This document shows, one piece after another, positions 55,860 to 64,000 of a DNA stretch of 64,000 nt. The stretch comes from Sphingomonadaceae bacterium 3R27E2-A (GTDB lineage Bacteria; Pseudomonadota; Alphaproteobacteria; Sphingomonadales; Sphingomonadaceae). The position numbers and the translations under genes were made by a program. The stretch lies in the NCBI GenBank assembly GCA_005503165.1, contig SCNT01000006.1, positions 62,001-126,000 on the forward strand, given 5' to 3'. How positions within the stretch are numbered: the stretch's first letter is position 1; the number at the start of each line of letters is the position of its first letter. The notes below the pieces were generated by a model. The model was not told the DNA's origin. It did no database searches and was given only the letters and a program-made list of their open reading frames with translations.

Positions 55860-56762
55860 TCAGTTCGTGGGCCGCGGGGTCACCAGGACGAAGGCCCCCT
55901 CGCTCGCATAGGCGTTCCGCCGCTCGACGATCGAAAGCGTCACGGGCACCATCGCGCCGTCGCGCGCGACCAGTTCGCTCTCGATCCGCGCGGGCGCCCC
56001 GGTCCGGAACAGCTCTTCCAGCGCCTCCGCGAAGGCCTGTCGCCGCGAAAGCGCGAGCAATGCCGAAAAGCGCACGCGCCGGATCGCTTCGTCGCCGACG
56101 CCGATCATCGCCAGCATCGCGTCATTGGCGTGCTCGATCGCCTCGCGCACGGAAATGCAGGCATGGCCGATATGGCCGTCGACCTCGATTGCCCGGATCG
56201 CGGCCGTGCGCGCGTCATCGCGCGTGCGCGCGGCCATCGCGTCGCTGACGTCGCGCAACACGATCGCACCGCCGATCGGTAGTGGGACTAGGTCGACATG
56301 CAGCCACTGCCCCGGACGAAGCAGCGACGGCAGATCGCCCGAAAATCGTTCGCGATGATCGAGCATGCGCGGGATATGGTGGAAGACCAGACTGCCCGCG
56401 ATCGCCGGCAGCGTCGCGGCGAGCGGCTGGCCGACCAGCGCCGCAGCGCTCGCTTCCAGCATATCGCCCGCGGCGGCGTTGGTCGCGACGATCCGCCGCT
56501 GCCGGTCGATGAGGATCAGGCTGTCGCGGATCGATTCGAGCAGCATCGCGTGCGACTCGCGCAGCCGCGCCACGGGTGAACCGGTCACCTCCTCGTCGGC
56601 GCCGGCCAGCCGGCGATAATCGTCGAGCGAGATCAACACATGCGCGTCTTTGCCGTGATGCGTGACCACGACCGGCTGCCGCGCCGCATGCAGGCGCCAA
56701 TTGGCGAAGCCGCGGATGAAATCCGCGGCCGACACGCGTTCGGGGGCCTGACCCATATCCAT
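55860..56762 (-). CDS. PAS-domain protein with Phd/YefM-like N-terminus
   Basis: A 300-residue protein. Residues 8-52 (VSAADFIRGFANWRLHAARQ, PVVVTHHGKDAHVLISLDDY) fit the Phd/YefM antitoxin fold that binds DNA and neutralises toxins. Two PAS-like sensor modules follow: about 70-165 (IRDSLILIDRQRRIVATNAA) and about 200-295 (AIEHANDAMLAMIGVGDEAI). There is no kinase, cyclase or toxin gene beside it. It may be a small sensor-regulator. GGAGA precedes the ATG by 5 bases. It follows tadG on the same strand. Confidence 0.7.
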   Translation of the reverse strand: MDMGQAPERVSAADFIRGFANWRLHAARQPVVVTHHGKDAHVLISLDDYRRLAGADEEVTGSPVARLRESHAMLLESIRDSLILIDRQRRIVATNAAAGDMLEASAAALVGQPLAATLPAIAGSLVFHHIPRMLDHRERFSGDLPSLLRPGQWLHVDLVPLPIGGAIVLRDVSDAMAARTRDDARTAAIRAIEVDGHIGHACISVREAIEHANDAMLAMIGVGDEAIRRVRFSALLALSRRQAFAEALEELFRTGAPARIESELVARDGAMVPVTLSIVERRNAYASEGAFVLVTPRPTN

Positions 56763-56830
56763 CTCGTTCTCCGGCGTTCGACCTTCCCTGTCTTATTGGA
56801 AGAAAGCCGGCATTTTCGAACCGGAACGGA

Positions 56831-58459
56831 TCAACCGACGAGGCGCGCCTGCCCGCAGCGCAGCGCATTCACGCGCGCATCGGCCTGCCCGACTTGGACG
56901 CCGAGCACGCTGGTGACCTCGGCGAACACGCCGTCGAGCACCGGTGCCGCTGTCGCGACAGTCTGCGCGACGAGGGTCTTCAACGCGCCCAGATTCAGGC
57001 CGATTCCCAGCACCGAGCCCGTCAGTTCCATTCGGTCCGACAGCGACTTTGCGGCGCCCGAGGCCAGCCCGGTGCTCGACACGGTCTTGACCGAGCCGCC
57101 GGCGATATCTTCGCGCGAAAAGGCGACGGGTTTTTCCTCCAGATCGGACAGGACAAGTTCGGCCTCGGCATCGACGCTGGCGAGCGGCAGCTTCAGAAGC
57201 CGCGCCTTCTTGGGATCGAGCGGGCGCTGCATGTCGCGAAAATCGCTGTCGCTGACGCTGCCGATCGCGAGCATAGCGGGCGACGTCGTCACCGCCAGCG
57301 TCACCGCCTCGTCGCTGCCCTTGCTGCAGTCGATGTCCGAGATGCGCGCCGCCGCCGAACCGAGTTCGGCGAGAATGGGAATCTCGACCGTCGCGACCGG
57401 CGTCGCGACCTTCGCATCGACGCGCAGTCGCACCTGTGTGGTGCGGACGACGACCTGATTGTCGTCGGTGACCGCAATCAGCGGCGAGTTGGCCGGCGGC
57501 TCACCGATGATCAGCCCGACCTTGATGTGCGACCCGCCGGGGAGGTCGCTAACCAGATCGAAGTCGACCTGCCGATCGGCCGAGGCAGTAACGAGCATCG
57601 CGCGCATCAGGCTGAGCAGGTTGACGCGCACGGGATCGGCAGGATCGACCCGCGCGCTCGCATGGCGCGGGCCGAGGTCGATCACCAACGCGGGGATCAG
57701 GGTAGTGGGGTCCGCGCGCGCCGCCATATGCTCGACGACCGGCGCGGCGCTGCCGTCGGAGGCTGCGGCAAGTGCCGAGAGCACCTGCGGCATGGTCACT
57801 TCGCTGTTCAGCGTCTGGCCAAAGGTCAGCGCCTCGACCCCGATCTCTGTGCGCAGCGCGTCGGAAAAGGCGAGCAGGTCGACATCGGCGCTCGCGAGCG
57901 CATTGTAATCCATCACCGACAGGTTGAGCTCGCTTCCTGTCAGCGCCGACAATATCGCGTCGGGTACGCCACCGTTGACCGCTGCTACGCGCGAGCCCAG
58001 GGAAAAGGCTGCATAGCCGCGGCGGGCGCCCGTTGCGCGCGCGCTGATCATATTGCTGCTGCGACCGGTGATTAGGCGCCCGAAAAACAGGGGGTGCGAC
58101 TTGGTTAGCACGATGCGCACGGCGTTGGGCGACGCCCCGCCCTCGGTGAAACGCTGCTCCGCGACGACACCGGCATCGGCGACGTAGCTGCCGGGGGTGA
58201 TCGAGGCGATGACGATGCCGCAGTCGCAATTCGCGGCGATGATCCGCTCAGCGGCCTCGCGCTCTTCGCCGGGCCTGGCCGCCGCCGCCAATGCCGCGGC
58301 GTCGGCGATCCCCTGCAGCTTGCGTCGGTCGAGATGAAGCGCACCGACATCGACTGCGAGCGCTGCGGCGCCGATCAGCATCGTCAAGCCAAAAGCCGCG
58401 GCGATGCTCATCGCTCCGCGCGTGTCGCGACACAGCGAAAAGAGGACCGGGCGTTTCAT
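56831..58459 (-). CDS. tadG: TadG-like protein
   Basis: A 542-residue protein with a single N-terminal hydrophobic helix (AMSIAAAFGLTMLIGAAALA) in the TadE/TadG pattern DVGALHLDRRKLQGIADAAA, then a long exported DUF2134-like region. TadG belongs to the Flp/Tad pilus system or is a membrane-linked secreted protein. No von Willebrand-type MIDAS motif is visible. The ATG at 58459 overlaps the tadE stop (4 bases). Other tad genes are not in the window. Confidence 0.8.
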   Translation of the reverse strand: MKRPVLFSLCRDTRGAMSIAAAFGLTMLIGAAALAVDVGALHLDRRKLQGIADAAALAAAARPGEEREAAERIIAANCDCGIVIASITPGSYVADAGVVAEQRFTEGGASPNAVRIVLTKSHPLFFGRLITGRSSNMISARATGARRGYAAFSLGSRVAAVNGGVPDAILSALTGSELNLSVMDYNALASADVDLLAFSDALRTEIGVEALTFGQTLNSEVTMPQVLSALAAASDGSAAPVVEHMAARADPTTLIPALVIDLGPRHASARVDPADPVRVNLLSLMRAMLVTASADRQVDFDLVSDLPGGSHIKVGLIIGEPPANSPLIAVTDDNQVVVRTTQVRLRVDAKVATPVATVEIPILAELGSAAARISDIDCSKGSDEAVTLAVTTSPAMLAIGSVSDSDFRDMQRPLDPKKARLLKLPLASVDAEAELVLSDLEEKPVAFSREDIAGGSVKTVSSTGLASGAAKSLSDRMELTGSVLGIGLNLGALKTLVAQTVATAAPVLDGVFAEVTSVLGVQVGQADARVNALRCGQARLVG

Positions 58460-58908
58460 TCGGTCGGCAGTTCGAAGGTCGCACTGGCGCGGATGACCTC
58501 GCCCGGCGACGGGACGAGCGCGTTACGCAGCAAGCTGCCCTCGGGAACGCGATAGGTCAGATCGACAGTGATTGCGTCAGCGGTTTCGGAGACCGCGATG
58601 TCGCGCAATTCGATGCGATAACCGCCGACGCCGTGCATGCTGCGATCGATCGCGCGGATTGCGACCGCGCGGCGGTCGGCGGCGTCGAGCCCAGTGATCG
58701 AAGCGCGCGCGCCATCGTTCGCCGCCTGCTGTACGCTATGCGCGAGCATGAAATATTGGCCGTAGATCATAATGCCGAGCAGCAGCATCAGGAACAGTGG
58801 CAACAGCAGCGCCGTTTCGATCATCGCGGTGCCGCGCGTGCTGTTTCGCAAAGCGATGACCCCGCGGAGGCCGGTCGGCAACGAAAAATGGCTAAGGATC
58901 TTGGTCAT
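58456..58908 (-). CDS. tadE: TadE-like pseudopilin
   Basis: A 150-residue TadE-family protein. The RGTAMIETALLLPLFLMLLL segment carries the prepilin-like glutamate (Glu after the Met-Ile) that prepilin peptidase recognises, followed by a periplasmic domain (LAHSVQQAANDGARASI). It contributes to Flp pilus assembly. It is co-transcribed with tadG. The 265 bases upstream to the glutathione transferase gene hold an AT-rich inverted repeat (GCAATTT/AAATTGC, 58960-58988) that may be its promoter region. Confidence 0.82.
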   Translation of the reverse strand: MTKILSHFSLPTGLRGVIALRNSTRGTAMIETALLLPLFLMLLLGIMIYGQYFMLAHSVQQAANDGARASITGLDAADRRAVAIRAIDRSMHGVGGYRIELRDIAVSETADAITVDLTYRVPEGSLLRNALVPSPGEVIRASATFELPTE

Positions 58909-59173
58909 GCCCGGATCGTGGCATGACGGGCATGAAGGGCGTCGCTGTCCGCAGATGCCGCAATTTCACGCAAAATATGCAAAATTGCGCAAAGAACGGA
59001 ACGTACGAAAACCGCTCGAAAGCGCCATATCCCGGCAATGGAGAGCCGAAGCGTTAACCGACCCCGGCACGCCGCGAAGACGAAACTACATCAAGTTCCG
59101 GTTCTGTCGGCCCCCCGGCGCACCAAAAAGGGCCGCATCGTCCGGCGGCGCTTCCCGTTTGCCGGCAATCCTA

Positions 59174-60061
59174 TCAGTTCCCGACGTCCTCGGAGGGAGC
59201 CAGCTTGTCCTGCGTACGGAGATCGAAGTCCGAGGCATCATGGCGCTCGTGGAGTTGGCTAGCGGGATCGCCCATCACGCGGTTGACCATCCGTCCGCGC
59301 TTCACCGCCGGGCGCGCGGCGATCTGGTCGGTCCAGCGCTGGACATGGCTATAGTCCTGCACTTGCAGGAACTCGCCCGCGTCATAAACCAGTCCCTTGG
59401 CGAGCGCGCCGTACCAGGGCCAGATCGCCATATCGGCGATCGTATAGTCGGCGCCCGCGATATATTCGCTCTCCGCGAGCCGCCGGTCGAGCACGTCGAG
59501 CTGGCGCTTGACCTCCATGGCATAACGGTTGATCGGATATTCCTGCTTGAACGGCGCATAGGCATAGAAATGCCCGAAGCCGCCACCGAGGAAGGGCGCG
59601 CTTCCCATCTGCCACATCAGCCATGATAAGGTTTCGGCGCGCGCGGCGGTTTCGGTGGGCAGGAACGCGCCGAACTTCTCCGCCAGATGGATCAGGATCG
59701 CCCCCGATTCGAAGACGCGGATCGGCTGGGCGCCGCTGCGATCGACCATCACCGGGATCTTGCTGTTCGGATTGATCGCGACATAGCCGCTCGAAAACTG
59801 GTCGCCCTCGCCGATATTGATCAGCCAGGCATCATATTCGGCGCCGCCATGGCCCGCCGCCAGCAGTTCCTCGAGCATCACCGTGACCTTGACGCCATTG
59901 GGGGTGCCGAGCGAATAGAGCTGGAGCGGATGCTTGCCGACCGGGAGTTCCTTGTCGTGCGTCGGCCCGGCGATCGGCCGGTTGATGTTCGCGAAACGCC
60001 CTCCGCTTTCCTTGTCCCAGGTCCAGACCTTCGGCGGAACATAATCGGTGGCGTCGCTCAT
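59174..60061 (-). CDS. yghU: Glutathione S-transferase, YghU-type
   Basis: A 295-residue nu-class transferase/disulfide reductase. The extended N-terminus (YVPPKVWTWDKESGGRFANI, NRPIAGPTHDKELP) and the thioredoxin-like GTPNGVKVTVMLEELLA are YghU hallmarks; the C-terminal helical domain has FGHFYAYAPFKQEYPINRY. YghU-type enzymes bind two glutathiones and reduce disulfide-bonded substrates and some peroxides. The stretch to the next gene holds nothing evident. Single gene. Confidence 0.92.
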   Translation of the reverse strand: MSDATDYVPPKVWTWDKESGGRFANINRPIAGPTHDKELPVGKHPLQLYSLGTPNGVKVTVMLEELLAAGHGGAEYDAWLINIGEGDQFSSGYVAINPNSKIPVMVDRSGAQPIRVFESGAILIHLAEKFGAFLPTETAARAETLSWLMWQMGSAPFLGGGFGHFYAYAPFKQEYPINRYAMEVKRQLDVLDRRLAESEYIAGADYTIADMAIWPWYGALAKGLVYDAGEFLQVQDYSHVQRWTDQIAARPAVKRGRMVNRVMGDPASQLHERHDASDFDLRTQDKLAPSEDVGN

Positions 60062-60136
60062 CGGGGCACTCCTGCGTCAGATTGTGTACTGGCCGGTATG
60101 TAATCATCCGTTGCGGTGGCGTCCAGCGGACGCGTG

Positions 60137-61315
60137 TCAAATTATCTTTTGCGCGCGCAAAGCCGAAATCGCCTCGGCGTCGTAGCCGAGTTCGGCGAGG
60201 ATCATATCGCTATGCTCGCCGACCGTTGGCGCCGGGGCGGGCGCCGCCTTGTCGGTGGCCGACAGCGTTATCGGCGTGCGAACGACCGGGGCCGCACCGA
60301 AAGCCCCCGGATAATCGATCGCTTCGACCAGTCGCGTCGCCGCGACCTGCGGATGCGCGAGCGCCTCGGACGGCCTCAGCACCGGGCCCGACGGGACCTT
60401 TGCCGCACCAAGCTCTTCGAGCGCCTGCGCGTTGGTCCGCGCCGCGCACCAGTCGGCCATCACCACGCTCAATTCCTCGCCATGCCCGCCGCGCAAAATG
60501 TCGTTGGCAAAGCGCGGGTCGTCGGCGAGCTCGGGCCGCCCGACGAGCCGCGCCCAGCGTGCGAAGATCGGGTTGCCGACGACCTGCGTCATGATCCAGC
60601 CGTCCTTGGTCGCGAAGATGTCGGTCGGCGCCGAGCTGAAGGCGCGGTTGCCCATCATGCCGCGTTCCACGCCGTTCAGCGCATGGTCGATCGTCAGCCC
60701 GTTGGTGATCGCGAGCGCGGTGCCGAGCAGCGAGCCCGACACGCGCTGGCCGACTCCGGTCGTCTCGCGCTCGCGCAGTGCGAGCATGACGCCGAAGGCG
60801 CAGTGGAGCGCGGTGGTAAAGTCGATATAGTTGACCTGCGCGCGCGCCGGTTCGCCCTCGTGGCCGCCGATATGCACCGCGCCCGACATCGCCTGCCCCA
60901 CCGCGTCGAAACCGACATGCTGCGCCAGCGGCCCATCGCTGCCGAAGGCCGAAGCCGTGACAAGGATGACGCGCGGGTTGAGCGCCGACAATGTCGGATA
61001 GTCGAGCCCCAGCTTGACCAGCGCATCGTCAGGCATGTTGGCGATCACGATGTCGGCGGTAGCGACCAGCTTGCGTACGATTTCGCGCCCTTCGTCGCTG
61101 CCGGGCTTCAGCGTCAGGCAGCGCTTGCCGCGGTTCATCTGCAGGAACATCGCGCCCGACCCGTCGTCGGCGACCGGGACCGAAAAGCGGTCCTCATTGC
61201 CGGCGGGACCTTCGATGCGAATGACATCGGCACCATAATCGGCGAGCAGCGCGCCGACATAAGGACCGGCTATATAGCGCCCGAAATCGAGTACGCGGAT
61301 GCCCTTCAGCGGCAT
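60137..61315 (-). CDS. Family III CoA-transferase (CaiB/BaiF)
   Basis: A 392-residue protein with the CaiB/BaiF fold: LKGIRVLDFGRYIAGPYVGA, DVIRIEGPAGNEDRFSVPV, FLQMNRGKRCLTL, and catalytic Asp in ARAQVNYIDFTTALHCAFG. Such enzymes move CoA between carboxylic acids, or in relatives racemise 2-methylacyl-CoA. GGGAGG is 6 bases before the ATG at 61315, so the longer open frame to 61432 is not used. Substrate unknown; the nearby acyl-CoA dehydrogenases suggest a shared catabolic role. Confidence 0.88.
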   Translation of the reverse strand: MPLKGIRVLDFGRYIAGPYVGALLADYGADVIRIEGPAGNEDRFSVPVADDGSGAMFLQMNRGKRCLTLKPGSDEGREIVRKLVATADIVIANMPDDALVKLGLDYPTLSALNPRVILVTASAFGSDGPLAQHVGFDAVGQAMSGAVHIGGHEGEPARAQVNYIDFTTALHCAFGVMLALRERETTGVGQRVSGSLLGTALAITNGLTIDHALNGVERGMMGNRAFSSAPTDIFATKDGWIMTQVVGNPIFARWARLVGRPELADDPRFANDILRGGHGEELSVVMADWCAARTNAQALEELGAAKVPSGPVLRPSEALAHPQVAATRLVEAIDYPGAFGAAPVVRTPITLSATDKAAPAPAPTVGEHSDMILAELGYDAEAISALRAQKII

Positions 61316-61454
61316 ATAGCCTCCCCCCTCCATAGTATGGCCGGCGGCTAGCAGTCGCTGGTCGATACCGCCAGCGCCTTCATCGAAACCCCGGCCTTGC
61401 ACTCGGCGCCCAAAGCCATATGGTCGCATCATAATTTCAACAGGGGAAACTAAA

Positions 61455-64000
61455 ATGGCGCGCTTTGCACTCGCCCTGGCCGTGTCGCTGGCCTGTTCGA
61501 CTTCGGCTTTCGCTCAAACCGCCGCGGCGCCCGTCGCATCCGGTACCGAGGAAAAGAAGGACGAGAAGTGGGACGTCAATGCACCGCCCGGCATGACGAG
61601 GCGCAAGGTGCAGATCGCGGTCGACGAGGGCAGCTGGATGAACGTCGACGTCGCGCCCGACGGGCGGACGATCGCCTTCGACCTGCTCGGCGACATCTAC
61701 ACGATGCCGATCGAGGGCGGCACGCCGACGCGGATTGCGGAGGGCCTCGCCTATGAGCACCAGCCGCGCTTCTCGCCCGACGGCAGCCGCATCGCCTTTG
61801 TCTCCGACCGCGGCGGCGGCGACAATATCTGGCTGATGAACCGCGACGGCAGCAACAAGGTCCAGCTGTCGAAGGAGGATTTCCGCCTGCTCAACCAGCC
61901 GGGCTGGTCGCCCGACGGGCGCTTCATCGTCGCGAAGAAGCATTTCACCACGGGCCGCTCGCTCGGTACGGGCGAAGTGTGGATGTACCATGTCTCGGGC
62001 GGCGCGGGCGTGCCGCTGGTCAAGAAACCCAACGAACGCCACCAGAAGGAGCTCGGCGAGCCGATCTTCGCCCCCGACGGCAAGAGCGTCTATTTCACGC
62101 GCAACGTCACGCCCGGGCCGATCTTCGAATATGCGCAGGACAGCAACAGCGACCTGTTCCACATCGAGCGCTACAACCTTGAGGATGGCGAGACGAGCAC
62201 CGCTGCCTCGGGCGCGGGCGGCGCGGTCCGCCCGACCCCCTCGCCCGACGGAAAAAAGCTCGCCTATGTCCGCCGCGAGGGGGCGTTGTCGAAACTCTAT
62301 GTGAAGGATCTCGCGTCGGGGCAGGAGCGCAAAATTTATGACGCGCTCGACCAGGATGTGCAGGAAACCTGGGCGGTCACCGGCGTTTATCCGAACATGG
62401 CGTGGACGCCCGACGGAAAAGATGTCGTCTTCTGGGCGGGCGGCAAGCTCCGCCGTGTCGGGGCCGCGGGCGGGGAGGCCCGCGTCATCCCGTTCAGCGT
62501 CGCCGACGACCGCGTGATCGTCGATGCGACGCATCCGACGGTCGAGGTCGCCCCCGACAGCTTCACCACCAAAATGCCGCGCTGGGCCGAAGTTTCGCCC
62601 GATGGCCGCACCGTCGTGTTCGAAACGCTCGGCAAGCTTTGGACCAAGCCCGCGAGCGGCGGCACCGCGCGGCGGCTGACCGCGGCGAAGGACAATGCGA
62701 TGGAAGCGTGGCCGAGCTGGTCGCGCGACGGCAAGTCGATCGTCTTCGTCCGCTGGACCGACGCCGGCCTGGGTGAAATCCACGTCACCTCCGCGTCGGG
62801 CGGCGCCTCGCGCGCGGTGACGAGCGTGCCCGGCCATTATGCCGAGCCGCGCTTCTCGCCCGACGGGAAGACGATCGTCTTCGAGCGGCGCGGCAGCGGC
62901 GGGCTGACCTCGGGCAAATGGAGCGAAGACCCGGGCATCTATCGCGTCGCCGTGGCAGGCGGCGCGCCGGAACGCGTCAGCCCGGATGGCGCCAAGCCGC
63001 AGTTCGGTGCCGACAATGACCGCCTGTTCATGGTCGCCGCCGCCGACGGCAAGAGCCAGCTGGTCAGCACCGACCTCCACGGCCAGGACAAGCGCATCCA
63101 TGCCAGCGGCGAGCTGGTCAGCGATTATGAGATCTCACCCGACGGCCGCACGCTCGCCTTCCGTCAGAATTACGACGCCTATGTCACCCCGCTGATGCCC
63201 GGCGGGCAGGACGTCTCGCTCGGCACCAAGAGCGGCGCCTTGCCCGTGACGCGCGTCAGCGGCAGCGGCGCCGATTATATCCACTGGTCGAACGGTGGGT
63301 CGAAACTCCACTGGAGCCGCGGCGCGACCCTGTTCAGCGCCGACCTCGCCAGCCTGTTCTTCAACGCCCCCGCGGACGAGAAAGCGCCGAAATTCGCGCC
63401 GCCGACCGACGGCGTCTCGCTCGCGATGACACAAGCAGCGGCGAAGCCCAAAGCTACCGTCGTGATCACCGGCGCGCGCATCGTCACCATGGCCGACAAG
63501 GACGGCGGTATCATCGACAATGGCGCGATCGTCGTCGAAGGCGACCGCATCACCGCGGTCGGCCCGCTCGCCGCGATCAGCGTCCCCGCGGGCGCGATCA
63601 CGGTCGATGCGGCGGGCAAGACGATCGTTCCCGGTTTCGTCGATGCGCATGCGCATGGCTCGCACGGCGACGACGAGCTGGTGCCGCAGCAGAACTGGTC
63701 CGAAATCGTCAATCTTGCGATGGGCACGACGACGAGCCACAACCCCTCCTCGCGCGCGTCGGAGATTTTCCCCTCGTCCGAAATGCAGCGCGCCGGGATC
63801 ATCCTCGCGCCGCGCATCTTCTCGACCGGCGAGATCATCTACGGCGCCAAGGCCGCGGGGGTTTACGCCGAGATCAACAGCTATGAGGATGCCCTCGCGC
63901 ACGTCCGCCGGCTGAAGGCGCAAGGCGCGCACAGCGTCAAGAACTACAACCAGCCGCGTCGCGAACAACGCCAGATGGTCGTCAAGGCCGCGCAGGCGGA
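61455..64000 (+). CDS. Secreted TolB-like propeller plus amidohydrolase (3' partial)
   Basis: At least 848 codons, cut by the window end. A signal peptide (MARFALALAVSLACSTSAFA) is followed by repeated SPDGRT/SPDGSRIAF-type PD40 blades, about 12, forming a beta-propeller to about residue 650. The amidohydrolase domain then starts: ITGARIVTMADKDGGIIDNG, and DAHAHGSHGDDELVP (HxH metal ligands). This two-domain architecture is known in periplasmic amidohydrolases, often assigned to peptide or lactam substrates; no specific substrate can be claimed. AGGGGA precedes the ATG at 61455. It is divergent from the CoA-transferase gene. Confidence 0.87.
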   Translation, partial: MARFALALAVSLACSTSAFAQTAAAPVASGTEEKKDEKWDVNAPPGMTRRKVQIAVDEGSWMNVDVAPDGRTIAFDLLGDIYTMPIEGGTPTRIAEGLAYEHQPRFSPDGSRIAFVSDRGGGDNIWLMNRDGSNKVQLSKEDFRLLNQPGWSPDGRFIVAKKHFTTGRSLGTGEVWMYHVSGGAGVPLVKKPNERHQKELGEPIFAPDGKSVYFTRNVTPGPIFEYAQDSNSDLFHIERYNLEDGETSTAASGAGGAVRPTPSPDGKKLAYVRREGALSKLYVKDLASGQERKIYDALDQDVQETWAVTGVYPNMAWTPDGKDVVFWAGGKLRRVGAAGGEARVIPFSVADDRVIVDATHPTVEVAPDSFTTKMPRWAEVSPDGRTVVFETLGKLWTKPASGGTARRLTAAKDNAMEAWPSWSRDGKSIVFVRWTDAGLGEIHVTSASGGASRAVTSVPGHYAEPRFSPDGKTIVFERRGSGGLTSGKWSEDPGIYRVAVAGGAPERVSPDGAKPQFGADNDRLFMVAAADGKSQLVSTDLHGQDKRIHASGELVSDYEISPDGRTLAFRQNYDAYVTPLMPGGQDVSLGTKSGALPVTRVSGSGADYIHWSNGGSKLHWSRGATLFSADLASLFFNAPADEKAPKFAPPTDGVSLAMTQAAAKPKATVVITGARIVTMADKDGGIIDNGAIVVEGDRITAVGPLAAISVPAGAITVDAAGKTIVPGFVDAHAHGSHGDDELVPQQNWSEIVNLAMGTTTSHNPSSRASEIFPSSEMQRAGIILAPRIFSTGEIIYGAKAAGVYAEINSYEDALAHVRRLKAQGAHSVKNYNQPRREQRQMVVKAAQA

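Overview
The window is GC-rich, densely packed DNA from an alphaproteobacterium. The best guess is a Sphingomonadales/Sphingopyxis-type genome. This rests on gene content: STN-type TonB receptor with FecI/FecR, the cpoB-tilS-ftsH order, Tad-type TadE/TadG proteins, a CDC48-type ATPase, paired acyl-CoA dehydrogenases and palindromic intergenic repeats. No rRNA gene is present to settle it. Coding density is very high, with many 4-base ATGA overlaps. No stretch over about 300 bases lacks a gene. I see no phage, insertion sequence or CRISPR array.

Region 1 (1-20.6 kb) is a surface-polysaccharide locus. It starts inside a wbpB-like dehydrogenase and continues with wbpD and wbpE, two tandem hexapeptide acyltransferases, an asparagine synthetase-like amidotransferase, a hisH paralog, a Wzx-type flippase, a third acyltransferase, a glycosyltransferase, a sulfotransferase, a hisF paralog, wbpG, a second related glycosyltransferase and an FkbM methyltransferase, all on the + strand. 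On the - strand lie a metallophosphoesterase, a WbpM/CapD dehydratase and another methyltransferase. A + strand wecB-wecC pair closes the block. Together they predict a glycan with 2,3-diacetamido-uronic acid carrying an acetamidino group (HisH/HisF2/WbpG), ManNAcA, possibly a uronamide, sulfate, O-acyl and methyl groups.

Region 2 (20.6-38.9 kb) is mostly chromosomal housekeeping. It holds hslV and hslU separated by a FAD oxidoreductase that looks like a circularly permuted D-amino-acid oxidase with a Tat/lipoprotein signal. Then come a RodZ-like protein, cpoB, tilS, ftsH, a small exported protein, a DUF3800 protein, rpoZ with a clear terminator, a phospholipase-D/cardiolipin-synthase protein facing a PmtA-like methyltransferase, an MFS transporter facing a CDC48-type ATPase, a LysR regulator, tRNA-Thr, small ORFs, a cyclophilin and tRNA-Ser.

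Region 3 (39-64 kb) is envelope and accessory metabolism. A tripartite RND efflux operon is divergent from a large autotransporter. The autotransporter is followed by an ECF sigma factor, FecR and an STN-type TonB receptor. Then come a DUF1206 membrane protein, two acyl-CoA dehydrogenases separated by an inverted repeat doublet, a PAS protein with a Phd/YefM-like N-terminus, TadG and TadE, a YghU-type glutathione transferase, a family III CoA-transferase and the start of a large secreted beta-propeller/amidohydrolase protein that runs off the window.
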